Assembly: GCF_963678845.1 (NCBI RefSeq)
Contig: NZ_OY787466.1
Coordinates: 1,240,001 to 1,304,000 of the forward strand
Length of the DNA: 64,000 nt
Source: an uncultured Bacteroides sp.
GTDB taxonomy: Bacteria > Bacteroidota > Bacteroidia > Bacteroidales > Bacteroidaceae
Direction: 5' to 3'
Shown: piece by piece, positions 1-7,373 of the stretch
Numbering within the stretch: position 1 is the stretch's first letter
Layout: each line of letters opens with the position of its first letter
The notes under the pieces: generated by a model
Database searches by the model: none
What the model was told of the DNA's origin: nothing
What the model saw: only the letters and a program-made list of their open reading frames with translations
Position numbers and translations under genes: made by a program

Positions 1-692
1 ATAAAGATGATATATATCCTTTTATAGTTGATATAAAAATGCCAAAGATACTTTCTTTCCTTGCCACACGAGACCTGAATGGTTATGTTCCGGGAATCAA
101 AAATATCATTGATGGTGGATATAAATTAAAAGATGGCACTACTGCTATTCCTGCGGCCGATAAAATTGCGATGGGAAAGACGGCAATCTCTGCGTTGGCT
201 GCTTATCGTGCTGCCATGAAAGCTGGAAATAAGGAAGATGCGAGGTTTTGCCGAGAGGTACTAAAGACTAATATACAATACTTTGGTTACGGATATATTA
301 AGGATGTGAATCAGCTGATTCCTAATGTTATGCTTACATTCTATGCTTTCCGTATAATGGTTGTGCTGGGAGGATATTTTATATTATTCTTTGCACTGGT
401 TCTTTTTATGGCTTACAAAAAGAATATTGCGGAGATAAAATGGATGCACTGGGCTGCTATAATTAGCATCCCTTTGGGATACATAGCCGGACAAGCCGGA
501 TGGGTGGTTGCCGAAGTTGGTCGTCAGCCTTGGGCCATACAGGATATGCTTCCCACTTGCGCTTCAATTTCTAAACTCGATGTAGGTACAGTGCAGACTA
601 CCTTTTTCATCTTCCTGCTTCTCTTTACCGTAATGTTAATTGCGGAAATTCGTATTATGCTGCAGGAAATAAAAAAAGGTCCGGAGATTTGA
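1..692 (+). CDS. cydA: Cytochrome bd quinol oxidase subunit I (5'-truncated by window edge)
   Basis: C-terminal part (about 229 residues) of subunit I of cytochrome bd, the inner-membrane oxidase that oxidises quinol and reduces O2 to water. The frame is open back to base 3, ahead of the first ATG at 39, and those upstream residues (DDIYPFIVDIK) fit the family, so the real start lies outside the window. Visible are the FLATRD...GYVPGI segment, the FRIMV helix that in this family carries the Met ligand of haem b558, and the WVVAEVGRQPW signature, with about four hydrophobic helices. cydB follows after 37 bases, as in the usual cydAB operon. The quinol-binding loop region is not in view. Confidence 0.95.
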   Translation, partial: KDDIYPFIVDIKMPKILSFLATRDLNGYVPGIKNIIDGGYKLKDGTTAIPAADKIAMGKTAISALAAYRAAMKAGNKEDARFCREVLKTNIQYFGYGYIKDVNQLIPNVMLTFYAFRIMVVLGGYFILFFALVLFMAYKKNIAEIKWMHWAAIISIPLGYIAGQAGWVVAEVGRQPWAIQDMLPTCASISKLDVGTVQTTFFIFLLLFTVMLIAEIRIMLQEIKKGPEI

Positions 693-729
693 TACAACAA
701 TATTAATGATCATTTAATTCGTTATCATT

Positions 730-1881
730 ATGGATACAACATATATATTACTTCAACAATACTGGTGGTTTATTATTTCTTTGTTAGGAGGGTTACTGGT
801 CTTTTTACTTTTTGTACAAGGTGGAAACTCATTACTCTTTTCTGTTGCTAAGACAGATGAACAGCGCAAAATGCTGGTAAATTCTACCGGAAGGAAATGG
901 GAGTTTACCTTTACTACACTTGTTACCTTCGGCGGAGCATTCTTTGCTTCTTTTCCTTTGTTTTATAGTACCAGTTTTGGCGGTGCTTACTGGCTCTGGA
1001 TGATTATTCTTTTCACCTTTATCCTGCAGGCTGTTTCTTATGAGTTTCAATCTAAAACCGGAAACATATTAGGCAAAAAGACTTATCAGTATTTCCTTGT
1101 GATAAACGGGGTAGTGGGGCCGGTGCTCCTGGGTGGGGCTGTTGCAACCTTCTTTACTGGGTCTAACTTCTACATAAATAAAGAAAATATAACTGATCAG
1201 TTGATGCCGGTTATCTCTTCCTGGGGAAATGCTTCTCATGGACTAGATGCATTGCTTGATATCTGGAATGTAATTTTTGGTCTGGCAGTCTTTTTCCTTA
1301 CTCGTATACTAGGCCTGCTTTATTTTATCAATAATATTGATGATAAAGAATTACAGCCAAGGTTCCACAAAGCATTGCTTCCTAATACAGCTATATTCCT
1401 GGTGCTCTTTCTTGCTTTCCTGATTCGTACTTTACTGGCCGATGGCTTTGCTGTGAACCCTCAAACGCATAATATCTTTATGGAACCACATAAGTACCTG
1501 ACCAACTTTATTGAAATCCCGGAATTACTTATCATTTTCCTTGTGGGAGTTTCTTTGGTAGTTTTTGGAATCATTATATCGCTTGTCAGAATAGATTTTA
1601 AACGTGGAATTTGGTATTCGGGTGTTGGAACAGTAATGACTGTTGTAGCTTTGTTCCTATGTGCCGGACTTAATAATACAGCCTATTATCCTTCAACCGC
1701 CGATATGCAAAGTTCGCTTACACTGGCTAATAGTTGCTCTAGTTTCTTTACGCTGAAAATAATGTCTTTTGTATCTCTTCTTGTTCCGTTTGTTGCGGGT
1801 TACATCTTTTATGCTTGGCGTGCACTTGATAAGAAGAGCATTGATGCTAAGGAGATGAATGAAAGTGGGCACTCTTATTGA
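730..1881 (+). CDS. cydB: Cytochrome bd quinol oxidase subunit II
   Basis: Subunit II of cytochrome bd, a polytopic membrane protein that pairs with CydA and stabilises the haem-bearing core. At 383 residues it is a normal or slightly long member. About nine hydrophobic segments are visible. The segment RKWEFTFTTLVTFGGAFFASFP aligns with the WDGNQVW...GALFAAWP region of proteobacterial CydB, with Glu in place of the usual Asp after Trp. The next family landmarks are ATFFTGSNF and a late loop with LNNTAYYPS. The ATG lies 37 bases after the cydA stop, so the two genes are very likely cotranscribed. The nearest intrinsic terminator is at 2029-2068. Confidence 0.95.
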   Translation: MDTTYILLQQYWWFIISLLGGLLVFLLFVQGGNSLLFSVAKTDEQRKMLVNSTGRKWEFTFTTLVTFGGAFFASFPLFYSTSFGGAYWLWMIILFTFILQAVSYEFQSKTGNILGKKTYQYFLVINGVVGPVLLGGAVATFFTGSNFYINKENITDQLMPVISSWGNASHGLDALLDIWNVIFGLAVFFLTRILGLLYFINNIDDKELQPRFHKALLPNTAIFLVLFLAFLIRTLLADGFAVNPQTHNIFMEPHKYLTNFIEIPELLIIFLVGVSLVVFGIIISLVRIDFKRGIWYSGVGTVMTVVALFLCAGLNNTAYYPSTADMQSSLTLANSCSSFFTLKIMSFVSLLVPFVAGYIFYAWRALDKKSIDAKEMNESGHSY

Positions 1882-2028
1882 TGTGCCTGAAAGCTAATGC
1901 GTAAATAGAGCTTTTTTTAATATCAATCAATATTCATGGAAGATTAACAGTGGTTTTCCTCCTCGTTAATCTGAAATCATAAAAAAGCAGAATATAACGT
2001 CCTCTTCTCGTAGGAGACTTTTGAGAAA

Positions 2029-2068
2029 AGCAGACCGGAGTATAACCAAACTCCGGTCTGCTTTTTTT
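2029..2068 (+). terminator. Intrinsic terminator
   Basis: Perfect 12-bp stem, AGCAGACCGGAG at 2029-2040 and CTCCGGTCTGCT at 2051-2062, with a 10-base loop and a run of seven T. It is the first strong terminator downstream of cydAB, about 150 bases after the cydB stop. No gene end lies closer. Confidence 0.85.
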
Positions 2069-2240
2069 ATATCACTAGAATAATTTATGTATTCTTTTGT
2101 ACAAGAATACATAAACATCATTTCTGAAAAATAAAATATCACTCGGGAGAAAAAGAAGCCTTGCCGCATCTTTATGAAAAGCTGAAGTGGCATATTAATG
2201 ATTAGTAATTAAACTACATAAATTTAATTTTTACTGAAAT

Positions 2241-2342
2241 GATCTAGCGATCTGGCAGTAGACCTTTAAGCTATTGTTTATAAGTACGATAGAGGTGCTA
2301 GATCAAAATGATTTGATCTAGCGTTGATCTAGCGATCTAGCG
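2241..2342. repeat. GATCTAGCG repeat cluster with perfect inverted repeat
   Basis: The 9-mer GATCTAGCG starts at 2241, 2315, 2326 and 2334. Inside the cluster, GCTAGATCAAA (2297-2307) and TTTGATCTAGC (2312-2322) form a perfect 11-bp inverted repeat around a 4-base loop. No T run follows, so it does not look like a terminator. The function is unknown; a protein binding site is one possibility. Confidence 0.7.
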
Positions 2343-2396
2343 CTTTGGGAATGAGACTACGCTTGCAGTAGAGTTAGGCGTATCTGACTTATGAGC

Positions 2397-2461
2397 AAAA
2401 AAAAAGGAGTCACGCCTGACTCCAACCTTTGTTAACCTTAAATCTAATACTATGAAAAACA
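2397..2461 (-). ncRNA. Repeated small RNA gene, copy 1
   Basis: Predicted transcript of about 65 nt. It would start about 7 bases past a TACCTTTG box (2467-2474, minus strand) and end at an intrinsic terminator with stem GGAGTCA/TGACTCC, loop GGCG and nine T (2397-2423). The body between promoter and terminator is almost identical to copies at 3451-3515 and 5166-5230. There is no ribosome binding site, and the only frame, from a GTG, runs on through the terminator, so a non-coding product is favoured. It may belong to one of the Bacteroidales-specific RNA motifs described by comparative genomics, but no named family can be assigned from sequence alone. Confidence 0.7.
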
Positions 2462-2466
2462 CATTG

Positions 2467-2529
2467 CAAAGGTACTTCTTTTGGTGATATCTCCAAATGT
2501 TTAGGCAATAAAAGTATGTTTTATAACAT
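2467..2529 (-). promoter_or_regulatory. Promoter and upstream palindrome of small RNA copy 1
   Basis: Read on the minus strand: -33 element TTTG (2494-2497), 19 bases, -7 element TACCTTTG (2467-2474). Just upstream lies the inverted repeat ATGTT-TTAT-AACAT at 2516-2529, kept in copy 2 and replaced by a different palindrome at the same place in copy 3. Confidence 0.75.
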
Positions 2530-2776
2530 GAATTAATATTTGTGATATTAAAATGTTTAATATTATAAAATGGTGAGTACAACGAATTGCTTGCTTTTTG
2601 CATAAAATGCAGCTTTTCTATTCCTGAAACGTGGTTTACCGAACGATACTGTTCATCCTCATTCTATTAGTTTTACTTTATCAGGTGATTGTGCTATTGC
2701 CCTAAACGTGTGATAAGTAGAGCTGTTGCTTAATTTTTTATGCCTTAAAGATTAGTAATTCCACTTAAAAATGTAA

Positions 2777-2784
2777 TACCTTTG
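2777..2784 (+). promoter_or_regulatory. -7 promoter box for the gene at 2851
   Basis: TACCTTTG exactly matches the Bacteroidetes -7 consensus TAnnTTTG and lies about 66 bases before the ATG at 2851. No clear TTTG is seen at -33. Confidence 0.55.
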
Positions 2785-2850
2785 CCCGGATTTTATTATA
2801 AGTTTCTTTATTGTATAAAGGTGATACAATCAATAAGAGTAAAATAGATA

Positions 2851-3426
2851 ATGGAAAATATTGCGTATTTTGATAAGTATGAAGAGAAGTTGACCGAAGT
2901 GTTAATGCGGTTATGTACAGACTTGGGTGTAATGAACGGTCAGCTCCTTGCTGCTGAAGAGTTGGAAGAGAAGTGGAAAGAGATTGTACCTGAGTATATG
3001 GTGGATGCTGTTCCTCAGATAAAAGATTATCCAACTGTTTCTGTGGCATGGGCCGGTTATCTTGGTATCGGACTTGCTGTTCTTTGGGATAGAGATTGGG
3101 TTAAGTATAAGGACGATCCTAATTTATATAAGTTCTTTGTTGAGCCACGTGGCTTTGATTGCATGGATGAATTTATACTCGAGGAGTTACTTGGTGTTAA
3201 GTTGGAATCTAAAGAGTTTCTGGAGGTTGAGGGTGTGATGCGTAGTTGCGCAAAAACAGCTGTTGATATGATTAGAAAGGAAGGGATTGAACCACAAAGT
3301 CCTGATGCTTTCTATGTGTTTGCACGCTCCGTAAAGGTTCTCTTTAAAATTGGTGTATCGGTTGCGCTGAAACGTTTAGGGTATAAGTACGAGAAAGTGG
3401 CTGTTGCAAACCCTTCGCAGAACTAA
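2851..3426 (+). CDS. Conserved Bacteroidales protein of unknown function
   Basis: A 191-residue soluble protein, mainly helical by eye, with no signal peptide or membrane segment. It is rich in acidic residues and tryptophan near residues 60-90 (VAWAGYLGIGLAVLWDRDWVKY). I do not recognise a catalytic motif. The type of sequence is familiar from Bacteroides genomes as a hypothetical protein, and the codon use looks ordinary. It has its own promoter box at 2777-2784. The gene sits alone between two direct copies of the small RNA element (2386-2582 and 3440-3636), which could recombine and delete it. Confidence 0.8.
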   Translation: MENIAYFDKYEEKLTEVLMRLCTDLGVMNGQLLAAEELEEKWKEIVPEYMVDAVPQIKDYPTVSVAWAGYLGIGLAVLWDRDWVKYKDDPNLYKFFVEPRGFDCMDEFILEELLGVKLESKEFLEVEGVMRSCAKTAVDMIRKEGIEPQSPDAFYVFARSVKVLFKIGVSVALKRLGYKYEKVAVANPSQN

Positions 3427-3450
3427 ATAATGCCTGCGAGACTTATGGGC

Positions 3451-3515
3451 AAAAAAAAAGGAGTCACGCCTGACTCCAACCTTTGTTAACCTTAAATCTA
3501 ATACTATGAAAAACA
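3451..3515 (-). ncRNA. Repeated small RNA gene, copy 2
   Basis: Same architecture as the copy at 2397: predicted start about 7 bases past TACCTTTG (3521-3528, minus strand), a conserved body, then terminator stem GGAGTCA/TGACTCC at 3460-3477 followed by nine T at 3451-3459. Between promoter and terminator it differs from copy 1 by a single base near the start. The wider homology to copy 1 extends about 195 bases (3440-3636), well beyond the RNA. Confidence 0.7.
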
Positions 3516-3520
3516 CACTG

Positions 3521-3583
3521 CAAAGGTACGGCTTTTGGTGACATCTCCAAATGTTTAGGCAATAAATGTATGTTTTATAACAT
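3521..3583 (-). promoter_or_regulatory. Promoter and upstream palindrome of small RNA copy 2
   Basis: Minus strand: TTTG at 3548-3551, 19 bases, TACCTTTG at 3521-3528. The inverted repeat ATGTT-TTAT-AACAT lies upstream at 3570-3583. Confidence 0.75.
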
Positions 3584-3658
3584 GAATTAATATTTTGTAT
3601 TCTCAATTGTTTAATATTACAAAAAGGTGAGTACAAGATAAAGTATGAAATTAATGAA

Positions 3659-4141
3659 ATGATAAGTTGTTTTTCTCCAATTGTAGATAAAGATACCACC
3701 CGTATGGTGGTGGGAACTATGCCAAGTGTGGATTCACTTCGCTTTAGCGAATATTATGGGAATCCAAGGAATCAGTTCTGGAAAATACTCTTTTCAGTTT
3801 TTGAGGGTGGGCGTACACCGATTGATTACGATGATAAAGTAGCTACTGCAAAGAGTAATGGCGTTGGCTTGTGGGATATTCTGGCTTCTTGCAAACGGGA
3901 GGGGAGTCTGGATAGTAATATAAAAGACGAATTGCTCAATGATTTTCCGGCTTTGCTAAAAGACCATTCCAATATAAAGATGCTTATCTTTAACGGGCAG
4001 AATAGTTATAAGTACTTTCTGAAGGCTTATGGACAGTTACCGGGAATAGAATATAAGGTGATGCCTTCTACCAGTCCGGCAAATGCCATGAAGAACTTTG
4101 ATGCCAAGTTAAAAGAGTGGAAAGAAGTTTTGCGCTCCTAG
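3659..4141 (+). CDS. DNA-deoxyinosine (hypoxanthine) glycosylase, uracil-DNA glycosylase superfamily
   Basis: A 160-residue repair enzyme predicted to excise deaminated purine (hypoxanthine) from DNA. Family signs are the N-terminal FSPIVD and VVGTMPSVDSLRFSEYYG, then GNPRNQFWKIL, the LLIFNG-type strand (MLIFNGQNSYKYF), and the C-terminal VMPSTSPANA motif that corresponds to the substrate-binding loop of this superfamily. The length is typical (about 160). ATG 3659 places FSPIVD at the expected N-terminus. The gene stands alone on the plus strand, just after small RNA copy 2 transcribed in the other direction. It could be another UDG-superfamily member such as Mug, but the YYGNPRNQFW motif favours this class. 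Confidence 0.85.
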   Translation: MISCFSPIVDKDTTRMVVGTMPSVDSLRFSEYYGNPRNQFWKILFSVFEGGRTPIDYDDKVATAKSNGVGLWDILASCKREGSLDSNIKDELLNDFPALLKDHSNIKMLIFNGQNSYKYFLKAYGQLPGIEYKVMPSTSPANAMKNFDAKLKEWKEVLRS

Positions 4142-4536
4142 CACTTATATAGTTTTGTTTCTCTATCCTTCTTTAAGTACCCAGCAAATGTTTGCGGATT
4201 AGCAACTGTATAGCTTTTTACTGAATTGCTATTTTTGTATCTTTTCAGCTATTTGGCAGAAGTTCTTTGCAGGTTCTGTCAGTAACGTTTGGTTTAATAT
4301 CTGCCACATGATGATACAGGTTATTCCTTTTTAAAGCTTCTGTTATTTAGAATTAAAAACGAATCATTGGTTGTGCCGTTTTATGCTGTCTGCGTGTTAT
4401 TATTAAGGAGTGATCTATATTAATCAGCATAACTGATTGATTAATAAAATGCTTATTTTACGGACGCTGCTTTATGCTTGTGTCTGCTATATTGGTGTGG
4501 GCTTTTCTTGCTGGATAAAACTTTAAAAAGCGCATT
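4142..4536. other. Intergenic region, 395 bases, nothing recognised
   Basis: AT-rich sequence without a gene, a clear TAnnTTTG promoter or a T-tailed hairpin. A weak inverted repeat around TTAATCAG/CTGATTGATTAA near 4420-4443 is the only structure noticed. Confidence 0.5.
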
Positions 4537-4914
4537 ATGAAAAAGAAAGTAATTATATCTGCACTGTTTGCTCTATTTGCTTTAATGGCAACAATAGGGT
4601 GTAAAGATGAAACAGATAGTCCAAAGGAACTTATTCTTGGTAAATGGGAATTAATAGCATTTGGGAATTCATGGACCAATATGTATACAGTGATTCCCAC
4701 CGGCTTTGTTGAGTATTTGCCTGATAATACGATTAAACATTATTCTTATGAGACTCATAAGTATGATACTGTAATTGATACCTATCACATAGATTCTTTA
4801 TTGCATGTAGGGTCTATTTCTCATGAGTATAGGTTTTATAAGGATATAATGGAGCTGAGAATCGTAAATGTACTTGCTGAATTTAATAATTTCAGGTACA
4901 AAAGGGTAAAATAG
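4537..4914 (+). CDS. Small lipoprotein, possibly lipocalin-like
   Basis: A 125-residue predicted lipoprotein. MKKK is followed by a hydrophobic stretch and the lipobox ATIGC, with Cys22 as the lipidated residue. The mature part begins with an acidic linker and then ELILGKWELIAFG, which resembles the first strand of small Bacteroidetes lipocalin-like lipoproteins (GxW motif), followed by alternating strand-like segments to the end (YKDIMELRI...FRYKRVK). It has no operon partner: 395 bases separate it from the gene before and about 410 from the gene after. Function and ligand are unknown. Confidence 0.75.
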   Translation: MKKKVIISALFALFALMATIGCKDETDSPKELILGKWELIAFGNSWTNMYTVIPTGFVEYLPDNTIKHYSYETHKYDTVIDTYHIDSLLHVGSISHEYRFYKDIMELRIVNVLAEFNNFRYKRVK

Positions 4915-5096
4915 GTACTTATTGAAAAGCTTGTTTCTTAATTTGAAGAAGAGATTAACTTGTTAAATGTTAATTTTATTGTGATCTGTATTCTCTTTTA
5001 TTTGCGTAAAGTGCTTTATTTAGGGGAATAGACATAAAAATAGGGTGTTTGTTTTGATTATAGAATATAAACATTTCTAATCTCCAAATATTAAAT

Positions 5097-5160
5097 CATG
5101 TTATTAAGCATGTTTTTCTTGCCAAAACATTTGGAGATATCACCAAAAGCCGTACCTTTG
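5097..5160 (+). promoter_or_regulatory. Promoter and upstream palindrome of small RNA copy 3
   Basis: Plus strand: TTTG at 5130-5133, 19 bases, TACCTTTG at 5153-5160. Upstream is CATG-TTATTAAG-CATG (5097-5112). It takes the position of the ATGTT/AACAT palindrome of copies 1 and 2 and is again self-complementary although its bases differ. Confidence 0.75.
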
Positions 5161-5165
5161 CAGTG

Positions 5166-5230
5166 TGTTTTTCATAGTATTAGATTTAAGGTTAACAAAG
5201 GTTGGAGTCAGGCGTGACTCCTTTTTTTTT
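5166..5230 (+). ncRNA. Repeated small RNA gene, copy 3
   Basis: Third copy, on the opposite strand to the other two. The predicted start is near 5166. The body matches copies 1 and 2, and terminator stem GGAGTCA/TGACTCC (5204-5221) is followed by nine T at 5222-5230. Homology to the other copies is good across promoter and RNA and weaker upstream, so this copy is not a recent duplicate of the same block. The terminator lies about 97 bases before ribE, so the RNA is not simply the ribE leader. Confidence 0.7.
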
Positions 5231-5326
5231 GCCCATACTCCAACTATCATAATTTAACCTCCAACCTTCTTTTCTTTTCGCAATTTCTTCGTACTTTTAC
5301 CCCCGTAACATTAATAACTAAAGATT

Positions 5327-5929
5327 ATGTTTTCAGGAATCATTGAAGAATCTGCTGAAGTAGTGGCTGTGGTCAAAGACCGCGAAAACCTACACATTAC
5401 CATGAAGTGCTCGTTCGTTAACGAACTAAAGATAGATCAGAGCGTGTCTCACAACGGTGTTTGCCTTACTGTAGTGAGCAAAACGGACGACACATATACT
5501 GTAACTGCCATGAAGGAAACCATTGACTGTTCAAATATTGGTTTGTTTAAAACAGGCGATAAGGTGAATGTGGAAAGAAGTATGATGATGAACGGTCGTT
5601 TAGACGGACACATTGTTCAGGGACACGTTGATCAGACTGCAACTTGTGTGGCTGTTGAAGATGCCGACGGAAGCTGGACGTACACTTTCAAGTATGCATT
5701 TGATAAGGAAATGGCAAAGCGTGGATATATTACAGTAGACAAGGGATCGGTTACGGTGAATGGTGTGAGCCTCACGGTTTGTAACCCTACAGAAGATACT
5801 TTCCAGGTAAATATCATTCCTTATACTTACGAGTATACAAACTTTCATACCTTTAAGGTTGGCACAATAGTTAATCTGGAATTTGATATTATCGGTAAGT
5901 ACATCAGCCGGATGATTCAATATAAATAA
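5327..5929 (+). CDS. ribE: Riboflavin synthase, alpha chain
   Basis: Converts two molecules of 6,7-dimethyl-8-ribityllumazine to riboflavin and a pyrimidinedione, the last step of riboflavin synthesis in the cytosol. The 200-residue length is typical. It has the hallmark N-terminus MFSGIIEE and two tandem lumazine-binding domains: about residues 1-97 (VSHNGVCLTV, GHIVQGHVD) and 98-195 (KGSVTVNGVSLTVC). The two NGVxLTV motifs mark the repeats. No FMN riboswitch was recognised upstream; only a weak TACTTTTA near 5292 could serve as promoter. The nitroreductase gene follows 39 bases later and may be cotranscribed, which fits FMN-dependent chemistry. Confidence 0.95.
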   Translation: MFSGIIEESAEVVAVVKDRENLHITMKCSFVNELKIDQSVSHNGVCLTVVSKTDDTYTVTAMKETIDCSNIGLFKTGDKVNVERSMMMNGRLDGHIVQGHVDQTATCVAVEDADGSWTYTFKYAFDKEMAKRGYITVDKGSVTVNGVSLTVCNPTEDTFQVNIIPYTYEYTNFHTFKVGTIVNLEFDIIGKYISRMIQYK

Positions 5930-5968
5930 TCACCGGAAGTGAAACAAATAACCTTGTAAAATTCTGGA

Positions 5969-6511
5969 ATGATGAATGATTTTCTGGAGTTGGTCAAATC
6001 CCGTCAGAGCGACCGGACTTACGATACCACTCGTGCCGTGGAGCCGGAAAAGCTGGAGCGAATACTCGAAGCTGCCCGCCTAGCTCCTTCGGCTTGTAAC
6101 GCACAGCCCTGGAAGTTCGTGGTGGTAACTGATAAGGAACTTTCCAATAAAGTAGGAAAAGCCACTTCCGGATTGGGGATGAATAAGTTTGCCAAGGATG
6201 CTCCCGTGCATATTCTTGTGGTGGAAGAATCGGCAAATATCACTTCTCTGCTGGGAGGTAAGGTGAAAAATAAACATTTTCCGCTTATTGATTTGGGAAT
6301 AGCCGCTGCTCATATTACTCTGGCTGCCGAAAGTGAAGGATTAGGTTCCTGCATTCTGGGGTGGTTTGATGAAAAGGAGATTAAATCGCTCACAGGTATT
6401 CCTGCTTCCAAACGATTGGTCTTGGTTATTACCATTGGTTATTCTGCTAAAGCTAAAAGACAGAAAATGCGTAAGGAGAAAGCTAAAGTTATCTCTTATA
6501 ATAAGTATTAA
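5969..6511 (+). CDS. Nitroreductase family FMN oxidoreductase
   Basis: A 180-residue member of the nitroreductase fold, which binds FMN and uses NAD(P)H to reduce diverse substrates. Signs are VKSRQSDRTYD at the N-terminus (the R-S-R/D-R-T-Y FMN phosphate-binding segment), APSACNAQPWKFVVV at about residues 35-50, the central IDLGIAAAHITLAAESEGLGSCILGWF helix, and the C-terminal LVITIGYS. The last 20 residues are very basic (KAKRQKMRKEKAK). It lies 39 bases after ribE, the likely operon partner. The substrate cannot be read from the sequence. Confidence 0.85.
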   Translation: MMNDFLELVKSRQSDRTYDTTRAVEPEKLERILEAARLAPSACNAQPWKFVVVTDKELSNKVGKATSGLGMNKFAKDAPVHILVVEESANITSLLGGKVKNKHFPLIDLGIAAAHITLAAESEGLGSCILGWFDEKEIKSLTGIPASKRLVLVITIGYSAKAKRQKMRKEKAKVISYNKY

Positions 6512-6623
6512 AGAGAGTGAGTTTTCTTTTTTTTGCTTATAGGTTTACGCTAAATGTATTCGTTTTAGAAGTACTAGAAAAGTTTTTTTTTACTCTAAAG
6601 AAAAGTTCTAAAGTTCCTAATAA

Positions 6624-6715
6624 AAAGTATCGTTTGATGTATATCAAAACTTATTTTCGATGTACATCAAACGATACTTTAGATATACATCAAAGTGCTA
6701 CTTAGATGTATATCT
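6624..6715. repeat. Two consecutive inverted repeats built on GATGTAYATC
   Basis: The first is a perfect 17-bp inverted repeat, AAAGTATCGTTTGATGT at 6624-6640 and its complement at 6664-6680, with a 23-base spacer. The second is AGATATACATC at 6681-6691 with GATGTATATCT at 6705-6715. The core GATGTATATC or GATGTACATC recurs four times. It lies between the convergent nitroreductase and DUF4923 genes. There is no T run of terminator type, though it could block transcription from both sides. Confidence 0.75.
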
Positions 6716-6743
6716 AACAAAGAATATTCCGTGGGATCTTTGT

Positions 6744-7361
6744 TTACTTTCCTATTTTAAATCCAACTTTCACCCCTTTGCATTCGTTGAGCATGGCAGA
6801 AATAGACTTTACTGTTTCCTCAGCACCTGTGTTAGAGCTCATTGAAGAAACCAGTTTCATCATTTTGTTTGCATCAAAAAGAAGAGAAGTTGTACCGTTC
6901 TGAGCAGCTACGTTTCCGTTTATACTCACTGTTAATTGTTGGTAGTTTAGTACCAATGCACCGTTAACCTTGTTGTATGTGTAGCTACCGGTGAACTTCT
7001 GAGTACCTACAGTGTTTACAAACGTTCCTTTGGCGGTGAAGATAAAGTTACTTGAAGCCGTATTAAAACCTGCTTGCTTGCAGTAACTGTCAAGTTCCTG
7101 TTCAATCTTGTCTGTTACCACCTTTGATCCCATTTTGGCAACCACATTATCGCTTTCATAAGCGCATGCAGCTCCTTTGTATTTCCAAACACCTACAATG
7201 CTTTGAGGTTTTGTAGCTGTGGCAGCAGCGCCACTTACTTTGTTAACAGCTTCATTAACTGTTTTACTGTTCAATACATCTCCTATAGACTGGGCATTCA
7301 TTGACCCTGAAAAAAGTAGCATGCTAAATAAGGCTGCTATCAGAACACTGTTTCTTTTCAT
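6744..7361 (-). CDS. DUF4923 family exported protein (paralogue A)
   Basis: A 205-residue exported protein. A signal peptide of about 23 residues ends at MNAQ. The mature part has IVGVWKYKGAACAYESDNVVAKMGSKVV, an amphipathic segment with KIEQELDSYC, then FIFTAKGTFVNTVGTQKFTGSYTYN, a lipocalin-like run of strands, and SLLFDANKMMKLVSSMS near the end. This pattern matches DUF4923 of Bacteroidales; no function is known. It is the last gene of a four-gene minus-strand run and lies 12 bases after its paralogue at 7374, with which it shares order and motifs throughout, so the pair arose by tandem duplication. Confidence 0.8.
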   Translation of the reverse strand: MKRNSVLIAALFSMLLFSGSMNAQSIGDVLNSKTVNEAVNKVSGAAATATKPQSIVGVWKYKGAACAYESDNVVAKMGSKVVTDKIEQELDSYCKQAGFNTASSNFIFTAKGTFVNTVGTQKFTGSYTYNKVNGALVLNYQQLTVSINGNVAAQNGTTSLLFDANKMMKLVSSMSSNTGAEETVKSISAMLNECKGVKVGFKIGK

Positions 7362-7373
7362 TTTTTTAATTAA

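Larger units (their letters stand above)
1882..2850. other. Gene-poor stretch of about 970 bases
   Basis: No convincing protein gene is seen here. It holds the terminator at 2029-2068, a cluster of GATCTAGCG repeats at 2241-2342, the first copy of the repeated small RNA element (homology block 2386-2582), and a TACCTTTG promoter box at 2777-2784 for the gene at 2851. Short open frames in it coincide with these elements and lack good start signals. Confidence 0.7.

Noticed and set aside
2397..2461. Peptide encoded by the small repeated RNA
   Set aside because: The only frame starts at GTG without a ribosome binding site and has no stop before the terminator.
5231..5326. FMN riboswitch before riboflavin synthase
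   Set aside because: Only about 100 bases lie between the small RNA terminator and the ATG, and none of the conserved RFN segments is seen.
6517..6845. Short plus-strand open frames near 6517-6845
   Set aside because: They lie across the inverted-repeat region and the 3' end of the DUF4923 gene, with unusual composition and no start signal.
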